Assembly: GCF_008727715.1 (NCBI RefSeq)
Contig: NZ_CP044218.1
Location: forward strand, 1,426,001 to 1,490,000
DNA: 64,000 nt
From: Mesorhizobium terrae
Lineage (GTDB): Bacteria > Pseudomonadota > Alphaproteobacteria > Rhizobiales > Rhizobiaceae
Direction of reading: 5' to 3'
The position numbers and the translations under genes are program-made. Under the pieces are notes generated by a model, which had not been told where the DNA came from, searched no databases, and saw only the letters and a list, made by a program, of their open reading frames with translations. Shown piece after piece: positions 23,990 through 31,832 of the stretch. The first letter of the stretch is position 1. Each line of letters opens with the position of its first letter.

Positions 23990-24835
23990 TCAGGACTGTG
24001 CGGTGACCAGCCAGCTGGCGGCGGTGAAGCGCGCGGTGCCGTCCTTCAGATAGGGAGCGAATGCCGGGATCAGGACAGCCTTGACCCTTGCGGCGGTTGC
24101 CTCGTCCACCTCGCGCAGGGCAGCGCCGACCGGCCCCATCCGTGTTACGTAGGTCAAAAGGTCGCCTTCGGCCATCTGGCAGGCCATGTCCACCCGCTCG
24201 ATTCCAATCGCCGACCAGCCACTCGCCCGCAGGATGCTCTCGACCCTGCCAGCGTCCGCAAAGGCGAACTGTCCGGGAGCATCCGGATCGAATGCCGGCC
24301 TGGGCGGCAGGAGCGGCATCGCCGCCCGCGCGGCGGCCGTCATAAAATCGTTGTCCGCGGGGCTGCGCCACGCAACGAACGCCAGTTTTCCGCCGGATCG
24401 CGTTGCTTTCCTGACGTTTGCGAAGGCGGCAATCGGGTCATCGAAGAACATGACGCCGAACCGCGAGATGACCGCGTCGAAGCGGGCGGCGTCGAGCGCG
24501 TAGATCTGTGCATCACCCCGGACGAACGAGGCATTCGCCAGACCTTGCGCCTTCGCGCGCGCAGTCGCCAGGGCGACCAGCGGCTGCGAGATGTCGAGAC
24601 CAGTGCAGTGCCCGGAGACGCCGATCCTGCGGGCCATCGCCATGGTGGTGGCGCCGGCGCCGCAGCCGACGTCGAGAACAGTGTCTCCCACGCCAGGATC
24701 GGCGATGTCCGCCAGCAAACGCTCGAACGGCTCCAGCACCTGGTCGAGCACCGGCTGCAGTTCGACCCAGGCCTTGCCGCTGGCGTCATTCCAGAGATCG
24801 GCCTGCTGCGCGTTCGACTGCTTGGATTCGGACAT
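23990..24835 (-). CDS. Class I SAM-dependent methyltransferase
   Basis: 281 residues. SAM motif I is VLDVGCGAGATT near residue 53, followed by acidic LDIS and a motif IV-like ARFDAVISRFGVMFF, as in UbiE-type small-molecule methyltransferases. The substrate is unknown. The ATG at 24835 gives a normal N-terminus (MSESKQSNAQQADLWNDASG). Transcribed away from a MerR-family gene; its promoter has the stretched 19-bp spacer typical of MerR control, so it should be switched on by that regulator under some chemical stress. Confidence 0.85.
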   Translation of the reverse strand: MSESKQSNAQQADLWNDASGKAWVELQPVLDQVLEPFERLLADIADPGVGDTVLDVGCGAGATTMAMARRIGVSGHCTGLDISQPLVALATARAKAQGLANASFVRGDAQIYALDAARFDAVISRFGVMFFDDPIAAFANVRKATRSGGKLAFVAWRSPADNDFMTAAARAAMPLLPPRPAFDPDAPGQFAFADAGRVESILRASGWSAIGIERVDMACQMAEGDLLTYVTRMGPVGAALREVDEATAARVKAVLIPAFAPYLKDGTARFTAASWLVTAQS

Positions 24836-24876
24836 CGGTATCTCGCTTCGCGTTGCGCAAATTTGTCGTCGGGGGC

Positions 24877-24907
24877 ACTTTACGAATTCAAGTCGACTTG
24901 AGGTCAA
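24877..24907 (-). promoter_or_regulatory. MerR-type promoter and operator for the methyltransferase gene
   Basis: Read on the minus strand: TTGACC (plus 24902-24907), a 19-bp spacer (24883-24901), and TAAAGT (plus 24877-24882). The spacer contains a perfect 14-bp palindrome TCAAGTCGACTTGA (24888-24901). A 19-bp spacer with an internal dyad is the hallmark of promoters that MerR proteins activate by DNA distortion. The ATG of the MerR gene is only 2 bp beyond the -35 box, so binding should also repress that gene. Confidence 0.75.
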
Positions 24908-24909
24908 GC

Positions 24910-25374
24910 ATGAAAGACATGGATATCGTCGAGGTCTCGCGCCGTGCCGGTCTGCCGGCCTCGACACTCCGCTACTACGAGGAAAGAGGCCTCATCGCCT
25001 CGATCGGCCGCAAGGGCCTGCGCCGCCTGTTCGACCCGTCCGTGCTGGAGCGGCTCGCCCTGATCGCGCTTGGTCGCGCCGGCGGTTTCGCGCTCGACGA
25101 AATCGGCAAGATGCTGAAGCCCAATGGCCTGCCAGCGTTCGACCGCGCGAGGCTTGTCGCCAAGGCGGACGAACTGGACCGCACCATCCAGCGTCTGATC
25201 GCGATGCGCGACGGGCTGCGCCACGCGGCACGGTGCCCCGCCCCTCACCCCATGGAGTGCCCCACCTTCCGGCGTGCCGTCAGGCTTGCTGGAGCAGGTC
25301 GCTTCGAGGCCGCGCCGAGCGGCCCGTTCAGGGCGGAAGCCATCGGCGTCGCCGACCGGGGAAATCGGCTTTGA
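24910..25374 (+). CDS. MerR-family transcriptional regulator
   Basis: 154 residues. The N-terminal winged helix is at about 4-72 (VSRRAGLPASTLRYYEERGLI), followed by a dimerisation helix (about 80-110). Two cysteines in a C-terminal CPAPHPMEC could form a sensor site for metal, oxidant or electrophile; this is inference. The ATG at 24910 has GAGG 6 bp before it, inside the edge of the operator. Divergent from the methyltransferase gene, its probable target. The last 30 residues look weakly ordered. Confidence 0.85.
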   Translation: MKDMDIVEVSRRAGLPASTLRYYEERGLIASIGRKGLRRLFDPSVLERLALIALGRAGGFALDEIGKMLKPNGLPAFDRARLVAKADELDRTIQRLIAMRDGLRHAARCPAPHPMECPTFRRAVRLAGAGRFEAAPSGPFRAEAIGVADRGNRL

Positions 25375-25375
25375 G

Positions 25376-25418
25376 GCGGGCACTGCTTGCCTGAGGCGAT
25401 GGTCTGCAAGCAGCCCGC
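25376..25418. terminator. Possible bidirectional terminator between convergent genes
   Basis: GCGGG..CTGCTTGC pairs with GCAAGCAG..CCCGC to give a 13-bp stem with a 2-base bulge and a 15-base loop, exactly between the MerR gene and the convergent LysR gene. There is no T-run. Confidence 0.4.
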
Positions 25419-25422
25419 GCGA

Positions 25423-26334
25423 CTATGTTCGCTGGCGTATGGTGCGCTGTGACTGCGCGATGCCGATGAAGTCGCGCGCCGGCTGCGGCAGGCCGGATCC
25501 GCGCCGCCAGACCATGCCTACCTGCACCACCGGCAGCGAACCCGAGACATCCCGCGATTCAATGCGGTCGCCTTCCAAGGACCACGGCCTGTAGATCAGG
25601 TCCGGCAGCAGCGCGACGCCGGCTCCGGTCGCGACGAGGCTGCGGACCGCCTCCACCGATCGCGTGCGGAAGGCGACATGCGGCTTGGCGCCGATGGCGG
25701 CCAGCAGCTTGCCTGTATTCTCCTCGATCTCGTCGATGGTCAGCATGATCAGCGGTTCGCTGACAATGTCGTCGACGCCGATGATGTCGGCGCCGTTCAG
25801 CTTGTGGCCAAGCGGCATCCACAAGCGATAGGCCGAAACTTCGAGGATTTCCGACTGAAGCGCGGTGCGATCGCGCAGGTTCGAGATCACCATGACCGCG
25901 ACGTCCAGCTTGCCGCCGACCAGGAGGTGTTCGAGATAGTCGCCATTGTCCTCGATCGCCGAAATCTCGACGCCGGGGTAGGCACGGCGGTATCGCGCCA
26001 GGATATCGGACAGCACATAGCCGGCGACCATCGAGGTGACGCCGAGCTGGAGCCGGCCTTTGGTTGCAGCCTGTTCACCCAGGAAGGTGCGCCGTGCATC
26101 CGACACGTCGGACAGGATCTTGGTGGCGTGGCGCAGGAACTGGTGTCCCTTATGCGTGATGTTGAGGCCACGCGAATGGCGCTCGAAAAGCTCGACGCCA
26201 AGATCGGTCTCCAGTTCCTTGACCGCTTCGGTGACGGAGGATTGCGATATGGAGAGTTTCTGCGCCGCGCGGGAAACCGAACCCTGATCCGCAACGGCGA
26301 CAAAGAACTGAAGCTGCCGGAGAGTGAATGCCAT
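25423..26334 (-). CDS. LysR-family transcriptional regulator
   Basis: 303 residues: winged helix at 1-60 (GSVSRAAQKLSISQSSVT), linker helix, then a periplasmic-binding-like effector domain to about 295. Resembles CynR/CbbR-type LysR proteins in general form; the effector is unknown. It lies 60 bp after the DedA-family gene on the same strand and may be read from the same transcript. No divergent target gene adjoins it, so its target is unclear. Confidence 0.87.
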   Translation of the reverse strand: MAFTLRQLQFFVAVADQGSVSRAAQKLSISQSSVTEAVKELETDLGVELFERHSRGLNITHKGHQFLRHATKILSDVSDARRTFLGEQAATKGRLQLGVTSMVAGYVLSDILARYRRAYPGVEISAIEDNGDYLEHLLVGGKLDVAVMVISNLRDRTALQSEILEVSAYRLWMPLGHKLNGADIIGVDDIVSEPLIMLTIDEIEENTGKLLAAIGAKPHVAFRTRSVEAVRSLVATGAGVALLPDLIYRPWSLEGDRIESRDVSGSLPVVQVGMVWRRGSGLPQPARDFIGIAQSQRTIRQRT

Positions 26335-26394
26335 GCCGCCGAATAAACACTGGCGGGAGCGCGAAGGAAAGCGGTCAAGCGCGATCGTCAGCGC

Positions 26395-27012
26395 TCAACC
26401 GTGGACTGCTTCCTCGCTGCGCCGACGCACCGCCCGGTAACGCAATCCTAGGAAGAAAAGCACTTCGACGACAACGACCATGACGATGATGCGGAACCCG
26501 ACGGAGACCAGATTGTGGTCGCCCCCGCGCATCAGATAGCCGAGACTGAGGAACGCGGAATTCCAGAGCACAGCGCCGAGTAAAGTTGCGGCAGCGAAAG
26601 GGAGCACCGCCAGACGCAGCGCGCCGGCGCCAATGCCGAGATAGTTGCGCACGGTCGGCACCAGCTGCGCCACCAGCGAGGCCCGAAAGGCATTGCGGCG
26701 ATAGGCCTCCGCCAGCTTGCGGTAGGCCGTCGGCGGCAGGAAGACATATTTGCCAAAACGCCCGACCAGCGCTTCGGCGCGCGCTTCACCGAGCCGACGC
26801 CCCAACAGGTACCAGAACAGCGACCCGAGGATGGAACCGGTAACGGTGACGGCGAGCAACAGCGCCAGCCAGCCCATATCCGGCGCCGCCGTCATGCCGA
26901 GAAACAGCAGGACGATATGGGACGGCGGCGCCGGGAAGATCTTCTCGACGGACGCGATACAGAACACGCCCAGAAGACCAAAGCTCAGGATGGCTGGAAC
27001 CGGCCCGGTCAC
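26395..27012 (-). CDS. DedA/SNARE-associated family membrane protein
   Basis: 205 residues with about five hydrophobic segments and the family's re-entrant region: EKIFPAPPSHIVLLFLG near the start, and RRNAFRASLVAQLVPTVRNYLGIGAGALR (a VTT-domain stretch with conserved Arg and Pro) in the middle. DedA proteins move lipid carriers or phospholipids across the inner membrane and affect envelope stability. The GTG start at 27012 overlaps the methyltransferase stop (GTGA), so the two are translationally coupled. Confidence 0.85.
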   Translation of the reverse strand: MTGPVPAILSFGLLGVFCIASVEKIFPAPPSHIVLLFLGMTAAPDMGWLALLLAVTVTGSILGSLFWYLLGRRLGEARAEALVGRFGKYVFLPPTAYRKLAEAYRRNAFRASLVAQLVPTVRNYLGIGAGALRLAVLPFAAATLLGAVLWNSAFLSLGYLMRGGDHNLVSVGFRIIVMVVVVEVLFFLGLRYRAVRRRSEEAVHG

Positions 27013-27608
27013 GCGTAGCGCCAATCGTAGGACTTGGTGACCGGAATGCGGCTGATGCGATAGACGGTGGCCGGTGGGAAATTGAGCAAGGTATGGCCAA
27101 TCCGCGTAGCACGAAGGTCGAGCTGGTCGAGCAATGTCTGGTCGATCGGACAACGCAGACCGAGCGTGAACTGGTAAAGCGAGGCACCGGGGCGCAGGTT
27201 GGCGAAGACGCCTTCCAGGATCAGCCGCGTACGGCGCGGCGAAATCAACCGGAACGGCAAGCCGCTGATCGCGGCGCCCAGCACTGGGCCGTTGTACAGC
27301 GCCATATGGCGCAGCCCCGTCGCATCCATTTCGAAAATGCGCGCCGCCGGAAAACGCTTGGTGAGCATGGCGGCGAAGTCGCTGTCGGCCTCGATCAGGG
27401 TCAGGTCGTTTTCCCTGACGCCTTTTTCGATCAAGGCACGCGTGAAAGGCCCTGTGCCGGGTCCAAGTTCCAGGACCGGACCGGTGTCCGGACCGACTTC
27501 CTTGGTCATCAGCGCCGACAAAGTGGCACTGGAAGGGGTTACCGATCCAATTCTGAATGGCGCCGCCGCCCAGGCCATCAGAAAAGAGAAAGCATCGTTG
27601 GTTTGCAT
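27009..27608 (-). CDS. PmtA-like class I methyltransferase (possible phospholipid N-methyltransferase)
   Basis: 199 residues. N-terminal FSFLMAWAAAPFRIGSVTPSS matches the membrane-contact segment of rhizobial PmtA-type enzymes, followed by SAM motif I VLELGPGTGPFTRAL and LIEAD. PmtA methylates phosphatidylethanolamine towards phosphatidylcholine, but close relatives are only annotated as methyltransferases, so the substrate is uncertain. The ATG at 27608 has GAGG at 6 bp and is preferred over that at 27614. Coupled to the DedA gene by GTGA. Divergent from a two-component system. Confidence 0.75.
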   Translation of the reverse strand: MQTNDAFSFLMAWAAAPFRIGSVTPSSATLSALMTKEVGPDTGPVLELGPGTGPFTRALIEKGVRENDLTLIEADSDFAAMLTKRFPAARIFEMDATGLRHMALYNGPVLGAAISGLPFRLISPRRTRLILEGVFANLRPGASLYQFTLGLRCPIDQTLLDQLDLRATRIGHTLLNFPPATVYRISRIPVTKSYDWRYA

Positions 27609-27812
27609 ATCCATCCTCGATCCGAAATCGAACTGCCGGCGAATCGAACGCCAGCCGATGGGGCGCTGTTTGCGGCCGCTGGATTGCGCAAACATTGCGA
27701 AAATCTGCGGGTCGCAACGAATTTCGATGCTTCGAACCCGAAATTTTTTGCCATGCTGACGCAATGTAGAGATCGTAGCGGGCCGCATCTGACTTCAGTA
27801 AAAGAGACGGCG

Positions 27813-28487
27813 ATGCGTATCCTTTTGGTCGAAGACGAACCGGAAATGGCAGCAGCACTGCGCGTGGCGCTGAAGCGGCATGACATGGTCGTGGATCATG
27901 CCGCTTCGCTGATCGAGGCCGAGGATTTCATCGCGCTCGACAACTACGACGCGGTCTTGCTCGACCGCCAGTTGCCGGACGGCGATGGGCTTTCGCTGGT
28001 GACCAAACTGCGTGTTGGCGGCAGTGCCACGCCGGTTCTGGTTTTGACGGCGCGTGGCGACACCGCCGACAAGGTCGACGGGTTGAATGTCGGCGCCGAC
28101 GATTATCTGGCCAAGCCGTTCGCCTTCGAGGAACTGATGGCCAGGCTGCGCGCACTGTTGCGCCGGCCGGCCGCCGTGCATTCGCAAGTGATCCGCGCCG
28201 GCGATCTTGCCTTCGACGTCGGCCACCGCGAGGCCACCATCCGCGGCGAACCGCTGGCCCTGCCGCGCCGCGAACTCCTGGTTCTGGAGGCACTGATGCG
28301 GCGCATGGGCCGCATGGTGCAGCGGGAGACGCTCATGGAGGCCGTGTTCGGTCTGGATGACGAAATCCAGTCCAACGCGCTCGACACCCATGTCTCGCGC
28401 CTGCGCCGCAAGCTGGCCGAGGCCGGCGTCGGCGTCACCATCAACGGTGTGCGCGGCGTCGGCTACCTGTTGCGCGAAACGTCATGA
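27813..28487 (+). CDS. OmpR-family response regulator
   Basis: 224 residues: receiver domain with acidic Glu/Asp pair at 8-9, phospho-acceptor Asp51 (VLLDRQLPDGDG) and Lys in AKPF; winged-helix DNA-binding domain from about 130 (THVSRLRRKL...GVRGVGYLL). Similar in build to QseB/TctD. Overlaps the histidine kinase gene by ATGA. Target genes unknown; the divergent PmtA-like/DedA genes and the RND system downstream are candidates by position. Confidence 0.9.
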   Translation: MRILLVEDEPEMAAALRVALKRHDMVVDHAASLIEAEDFIALDNYDAVLLDRQLPDGDGLSLVTKLRVGGSATPVLVLTARGDTADKVDGLNVGADDYLAKPFAFEELMARLRALLRRPAAVHSQVIRAGDLAFDVGHREATIRGEPLALPRRELLVLEALMRRMGRMVQRETLMEAVFGLDDEIQSNALDTHVSRLRRKLAEAGVGVTINGVRGVGYLLRETS

Positions 28488-29872
28488 TCTTGCGCAAGCC
28501 CCGCCGTCCGCGCTCGCTGAAATGGAGCCTTGTCCTGCGCATCGCCGTGCTGCAGGGCATCCTGATCACGCTGCTCATTCCGCTGCTTCTGGTGGCGCTG
28601 GTCATGTTCGGCGCCGCCAACATGAATGACTATGAGGGCGGCACGGCCGACGTGATCAAGGATGCGCTGAGCAGAGACGCCGGCGGCAAGCTGATACTGA
28701 AACCGACCCGCGAGCTTGCCGAGCTGCGCAAGACCGAGAAGAACCTCTGGTACGTGGTGCGCGACAAACAGGGCAACATGCTGAGGGAAGGCACGATCCC
28801 GCCGGCAATGGCACCGTTCGCCAACCAGCTCGACAACATCAGCGACGCACGCTTTTCCTGGACGATGGGCAAGGCCGACCGACCAGCCGGCATCGTCGCT
28901 TGGGAAGACGACACCGGGGCCGGCACGGTGCAGATCCTGGCCGGCACGGATGGCAAGCTTTCCTGGACCCGGATGGCGCTGGCCGGATGGGACTTTTTCC
29001 TGGTCGTGATCCTACCGGTGGTTGGCGTGATGGCTCTTGCCACTCTTTTCGTGACGCCGTGGGTGGTGCGCGGTGCGCTGAGGGGTCTTGGCGCTGCGGC
29101 CAGCGAAGCCGGACAGATCGACATCGACAAGCGCGGCGTGCAGCTGCCGCTGAAGGATGTTCCGACCGAGGTCACGCCGCTGGTGAATGCGGTGAACGAC
29201 GCTCTGGTGCGCCTCGACACCGGTTACGAACGCCACCGCCGCTTCCTGACCGACGCGGCACATGAACTGCGCACGCCGGTTGCCATCCTCAACACGCGCG
29301 TCGCTTCGCTGCCGCCGACACCGGAACGGGCCAGGGTGCTGCGCGATGCCGCCCGGCTGTCGACGCTGACCGACCAGCTCCTCGACCTGCAGCGGCTCGG
29401 CCGGCAGGTCGAACGCTTCGGCCCGCTCGACCTGGTCGAGATTGCCCGCAGCGTCGTCGTCGACCTTGCGCCAATGGCCTTTTCGTCGGGCTATGAAATG
29501 GCGTTCGAACCGATGGTCGAAACACTGCCTGCGACAGGCGACCGCGCCTCGATCGAACGCGCCGTCACCAGCCTGGTGCAGAACGCCATCGAGCATGGCG
29601 GCAATCGGGGCAGGATCACCATCGGCGTCACCCGGCCGGCGGTCATCGAGATTCTCGACGAAGGCGAAGGCGTGCCGGTAGGCGAGCGCGAGAAGATCTT
29701 CCAGCCCTTCTACCGCCTACGCCCGCATGACCATGGCGCCGGGCTTGGCCTCAATCTCGTGCAGGAGATCATGCAGTTGCATGGCGGCCGCATCGAAGTG
29801 CTCGACGGCCGTCCCGGCGCGTTGTTCAGGATGAGTTTTCCGCTGCCACCGAAGGACGCCCCGACGCACTGA
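28484..29872 (+). CDS. Sensor histidine kinase
   Basis: 462 residues. Membrane segments at about 20-42 and 168-190 enclose a periplasmic sensor domain of about 120 residues. Then HAMP-like linker, H-box DAAHELRTPVA with phospho-acceptor His260, and an ATPase domain (N-box VQNAIEHGG, DEGEGV, GAGLGLNLV). Works with the response regulator whose stop it overlaps. Similar to TctE/QseC-type kinases in layout; signal unknown. Confidence 0.9.
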   Translation: MILRKPRRPRSLKWSLVLRIAVLQGILITLLIPLLLVALVMFGAANMNDYEGGTADVIKDALSRDAGGKLILKPTRELAELRKTEKNLWYVVRDKQGNMLREGTIPPAMAPFANQLDNISDARFSWTMGKADRPAGIVAWEDDTGAGTVQILAGTDGKLSWTRMALAGWDFFLVVILPVVGVMALATLFVTPWVVRGALRGLGAAASEAGQIDIDKRGVQLPLKDVPTEVTPLVNAVNDALVRLDTGYERHRRFLTDAAHELRTPVAILNTRVASLPPTPERARVLRDAARLSTLTDQLLDLQRLGRQVERFGPLDLVEIARSVVVDLAPMAFSSGYEMAFEPMVETLPATGDRASIERAVTSLVQNAIEHGGNRGRITIGVTRPAVIEILDEGEGVPVGEREKIFQPFYRLRPHDHGAGLGLNLVQEIMQLHGGRIEVLDGRPGALFRMSFPLPPKDAPTH

Positions 29873-29892
29873 CGCCGCTGGCCAATCGCCGA

Positions 29893-30462
29893 TCAGTTGA
29901 GCGCTTGCGCGGGGACAGGGGCGAGGTTGCCCTTGGCGACCGACAACAACGACGTGACCAAGGAGCGGCGCTCCTGTTCGGACAGGACCTGGAAGTCGAA
30001 GAGGTTAGCGCTGCGCATCCCCTCGACGGCAAAGTAGGTGAGCAGCAGTGCTTCGAAATCGGGCGTTTCCGCTTTCAGCCGGTCGAAGAGCTGGCGCTGG
30101 AAGATGCGCATGGGCGCCAGAAAATCGGGATCCTCGGCAATCGCCGAGAATATCCATGAGGATGGCGGCTGATCTTCTTCGAACTTCTTTGCCGAGAGCT
30201 TCACGTAAGCGGCCAGAAGATTGCCCTGGCCACAGGCTTTCCGGGTCGTTTCCAGCGCTTCCTGGAACTCCTGGAGATAGTGCTCGACCAACGCCTGCAT
30301 CAGCTTGGCCTTGGTCGGGAAATTATAGAGAAGACCGCCTTTGGAGACGCCGGCGCGTTGGGCCACGGCGTCCAGCGACAAATTGCCTGGCCCCGATTCC
30401 CGAGCCACGTCGGCTGCCGCCGCGAGTATCTTTTCGCGTGAATTTGCTCGCTGTTTCTTCAT
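29893..30462 (-). CDS. TetR-family repressor of the adjacent RND efflux genes
   Basis: 189 residues: helix-turn-helix at about 8-55 (LDAVAQRAGVSKGGLLYNF) and a helical ligand domain. It is transcribed away from the MFP-RND genes with an operator-like dyad in the shared spacer, the usual arrangement for an efflux repressor. The start at 30462 follows an SD-like GGGAT on the minus strand. Inducers would be pump substrates, not known here. Confidence 0.85.
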   Translation of the reverse strand: MKKQRANSREKILAAAADVARESGPGNLSLDAVAQRAGVSKGGLLYNFPTKAKLMQALVEHYLQEFQEALETTRKACGQGNLLAAYVKLSAKKFEEDQPPSSWIFSAIAEDPDFLAPMRIFQRQLFDRLKAETPDFEALLLTYFAVEGMRSANLFDFQVLSEQERRSLVTSLLSVAKGNLAPVPAQALN

Positions 30463-30493
30463 CTATCCCGCCTATAAGGCATGCTAGGCGCAA

Positions 30494-30522
30494 TTGACAA
30501 GACCGTCCAGACGGTACAGTAA
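30494..30522 (+). promoter_or_regulatory. Promoter of the efflux genes with overlapping TetR operator
   Basis: A perfect -35 hexamer TTGACA at 30494-30499 is followed by the dyad ACCGTCCAGACGGT (30502-30515, arms 6+6 with CA between) and a weak -10 region (TACAGTAA). The dyad lies in the promoter spacer, so the divergent TetR protein bound there would block RNA polymerase. Confidence 0.6.
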
Positions 30523-30614
30523 GGCGTCGAAAAATGTCGGCCGGGTTTTCGCACGATGCGCGCCTGGCTATTTTTGATTCGATTGTAATTGCCACGCGCC
30601 GCTCGAGGGATCCC

Positions 30615-31832
30615 ATGATCAAGCGCTACATCCTCCGTTTCATCCTGCTTGTCCTGGTGGCCTTGGTGGCCGGCGGCATTGTTTGGTTCAATTTCTTCCG
30701 CGACAAGATGATCGCCCAGTTCTTCGCCAACATGCCGGTCAATGTGCTGACGGTTTCGGCCAACAAAGTCGAGCCGACCACCTGGACGCCCGGCGTCGAG
30801 GCGATCGGCACGGTTGGCGCCTCGATGGGCGTCGACCTGACGATGGAAACGTCGGGCGTGGTCAAGGAAATCATGTTCAAGGCCAATGACCGCATCGAGA
30901 GCGGCCAGCTTCTGGTTCGGCTCGACGACGCCGTCGAACAGGCGGACCTTGCCGCAGCCAAGACCAAGGCAACGCTCGACCAGCAGGCGCTGGTTCGTGC
31001 CCAAGCACTGCGCAAGACCGGCGTCGGTACCGAATCCGCGCTCGACACCGCTAATGCCAATGCCGAGACCTCGATCGCGCAGGTTGCGAAGGCGCAGGCA
31101 ACGGCCGACCTCAAGCTGCTGAAGGCACCGTTCGCCGGCATTGCCGGTATCCCGAAGATCGACCTCGGCCAGTTCGTGCAGCCCGGCAACGCCATCGTCA
31201 CCCTGCAGGATATGGATACGATGCGCGTCGACTTCACTGTTCCCGAACAGCAGCGTGAGAAGCTGAAGGTCGGCCAGCCGGTCAGCTTTGGCCCGACGTC
31301 GGACGCCTTGTCGTTCAAGGGCGTGGTCACCGGTATCGATCCCAAGATCGACCCGGCGAGCCGACTGGTTTCGGTGCGCGCGCGCATCGACAATCCGGAA
31401 GGACGGCTGAGCCCCGGCCAGTTCGTGCAGGTGCGCGTCGAACTGCCGAAGGAGGACAATGTCCTGACCGTTCCGCAGACGGCGCTGACCACCAGCCTCT
31501 ATGGCGACTACATCTATGTCGTCGTTCCGGCCAAGCCCAAAGACGCAGCGGCACAGCCCGCCGACAAGGCCGCTGAAGCCAAGCCCGCCACGGGCGCTGC
31601 GGCGGCATCCGAGCAGAAGCCGGCCGCTGAAGGCCCTGCCCTCGTCGCCAATCAGGTCTTCGTCAAGGTTGGCCGTCGCTTCGGCGGCGTCGCCGAAATC
31701 GTCGAGGGCGTCAAGGCGGGCGACGATGTCGTCACCGCCGGTCAGAACCGGTTGAGCAACGGCACCCACGTCAAGGTCGACAACACGATCGACCCCAGCA
31801 AGCCGGTCGAGAAGAAGGCTTCCGCCCAATGA
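30615..31832 (+). CDS. RND efflux membrane-fusion (periplasmic adaptor) protein
   Basis: 405 residues. One N-terminal membrane segment (about 5-27), then barrel-sandwich (lipoyl-like) halves, an alpha-helical hairpin (about 100-165), beta-barrel and membrane-proximal domains. An Ala/Lys/Pro-rich insert near 305-345 is unusual and probably an unstructured loop. SD GAGGGA precedes the ATG at 30615. Overlaps the RND gene by ATGA. Connects the inner-membrane pump to an outer-membrane channel, which is not encoded nearby. Confidence 0.92.
   Translation: MIKRYILRFILLVLVALVAGGIVWFNFFRDKMIAQFFANMPVNVLTVSANKVEPTTWTPGVEAIGTVGASMGVDLTMETSGVVKEIMFKANDRIESGQLLVRLDDAVEQADLAAAKTKATLDQQALVRAQALRKTGVGTESALDTANANAETSIAQVAKAQATADLKLLKAPFAGIAGIPKIDLGQFVQPGNAIVTLQDMDTMRVDFTVPEQQREKLKVGQPVSFGPTSDALSFKGVVTGIDPKIDPASRLVSVRARIDNPEGRLSPGQFVQVRVELPKEDNVLTVPQTALTTSLYGDYIYVVVPAKPKDAAAQPADKAAEAKPATGAAAASEQKPAAEGPALVANQVFVKVGRRFGGVAEIVEGVKAGDDVVTAGQNRLSNGTHVKVDNTIDPSKPVEKKASAQ

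Noticed and set aside
23841..24371. Long N-terminal extension of the YdcS-like protein
   Set aside because: It would cross the methyltransferase gene and its terminator; the ATG at 23840 begins a clear signal peptide with SD GGGAGA.
27013..27858. Fusion of the DedA protein with upstream sequence into one 487-residue product
   Set aside because: The upstream part is the wrong frame of the PmtA-like gene; a GTGA overlap explains the real DedA start.
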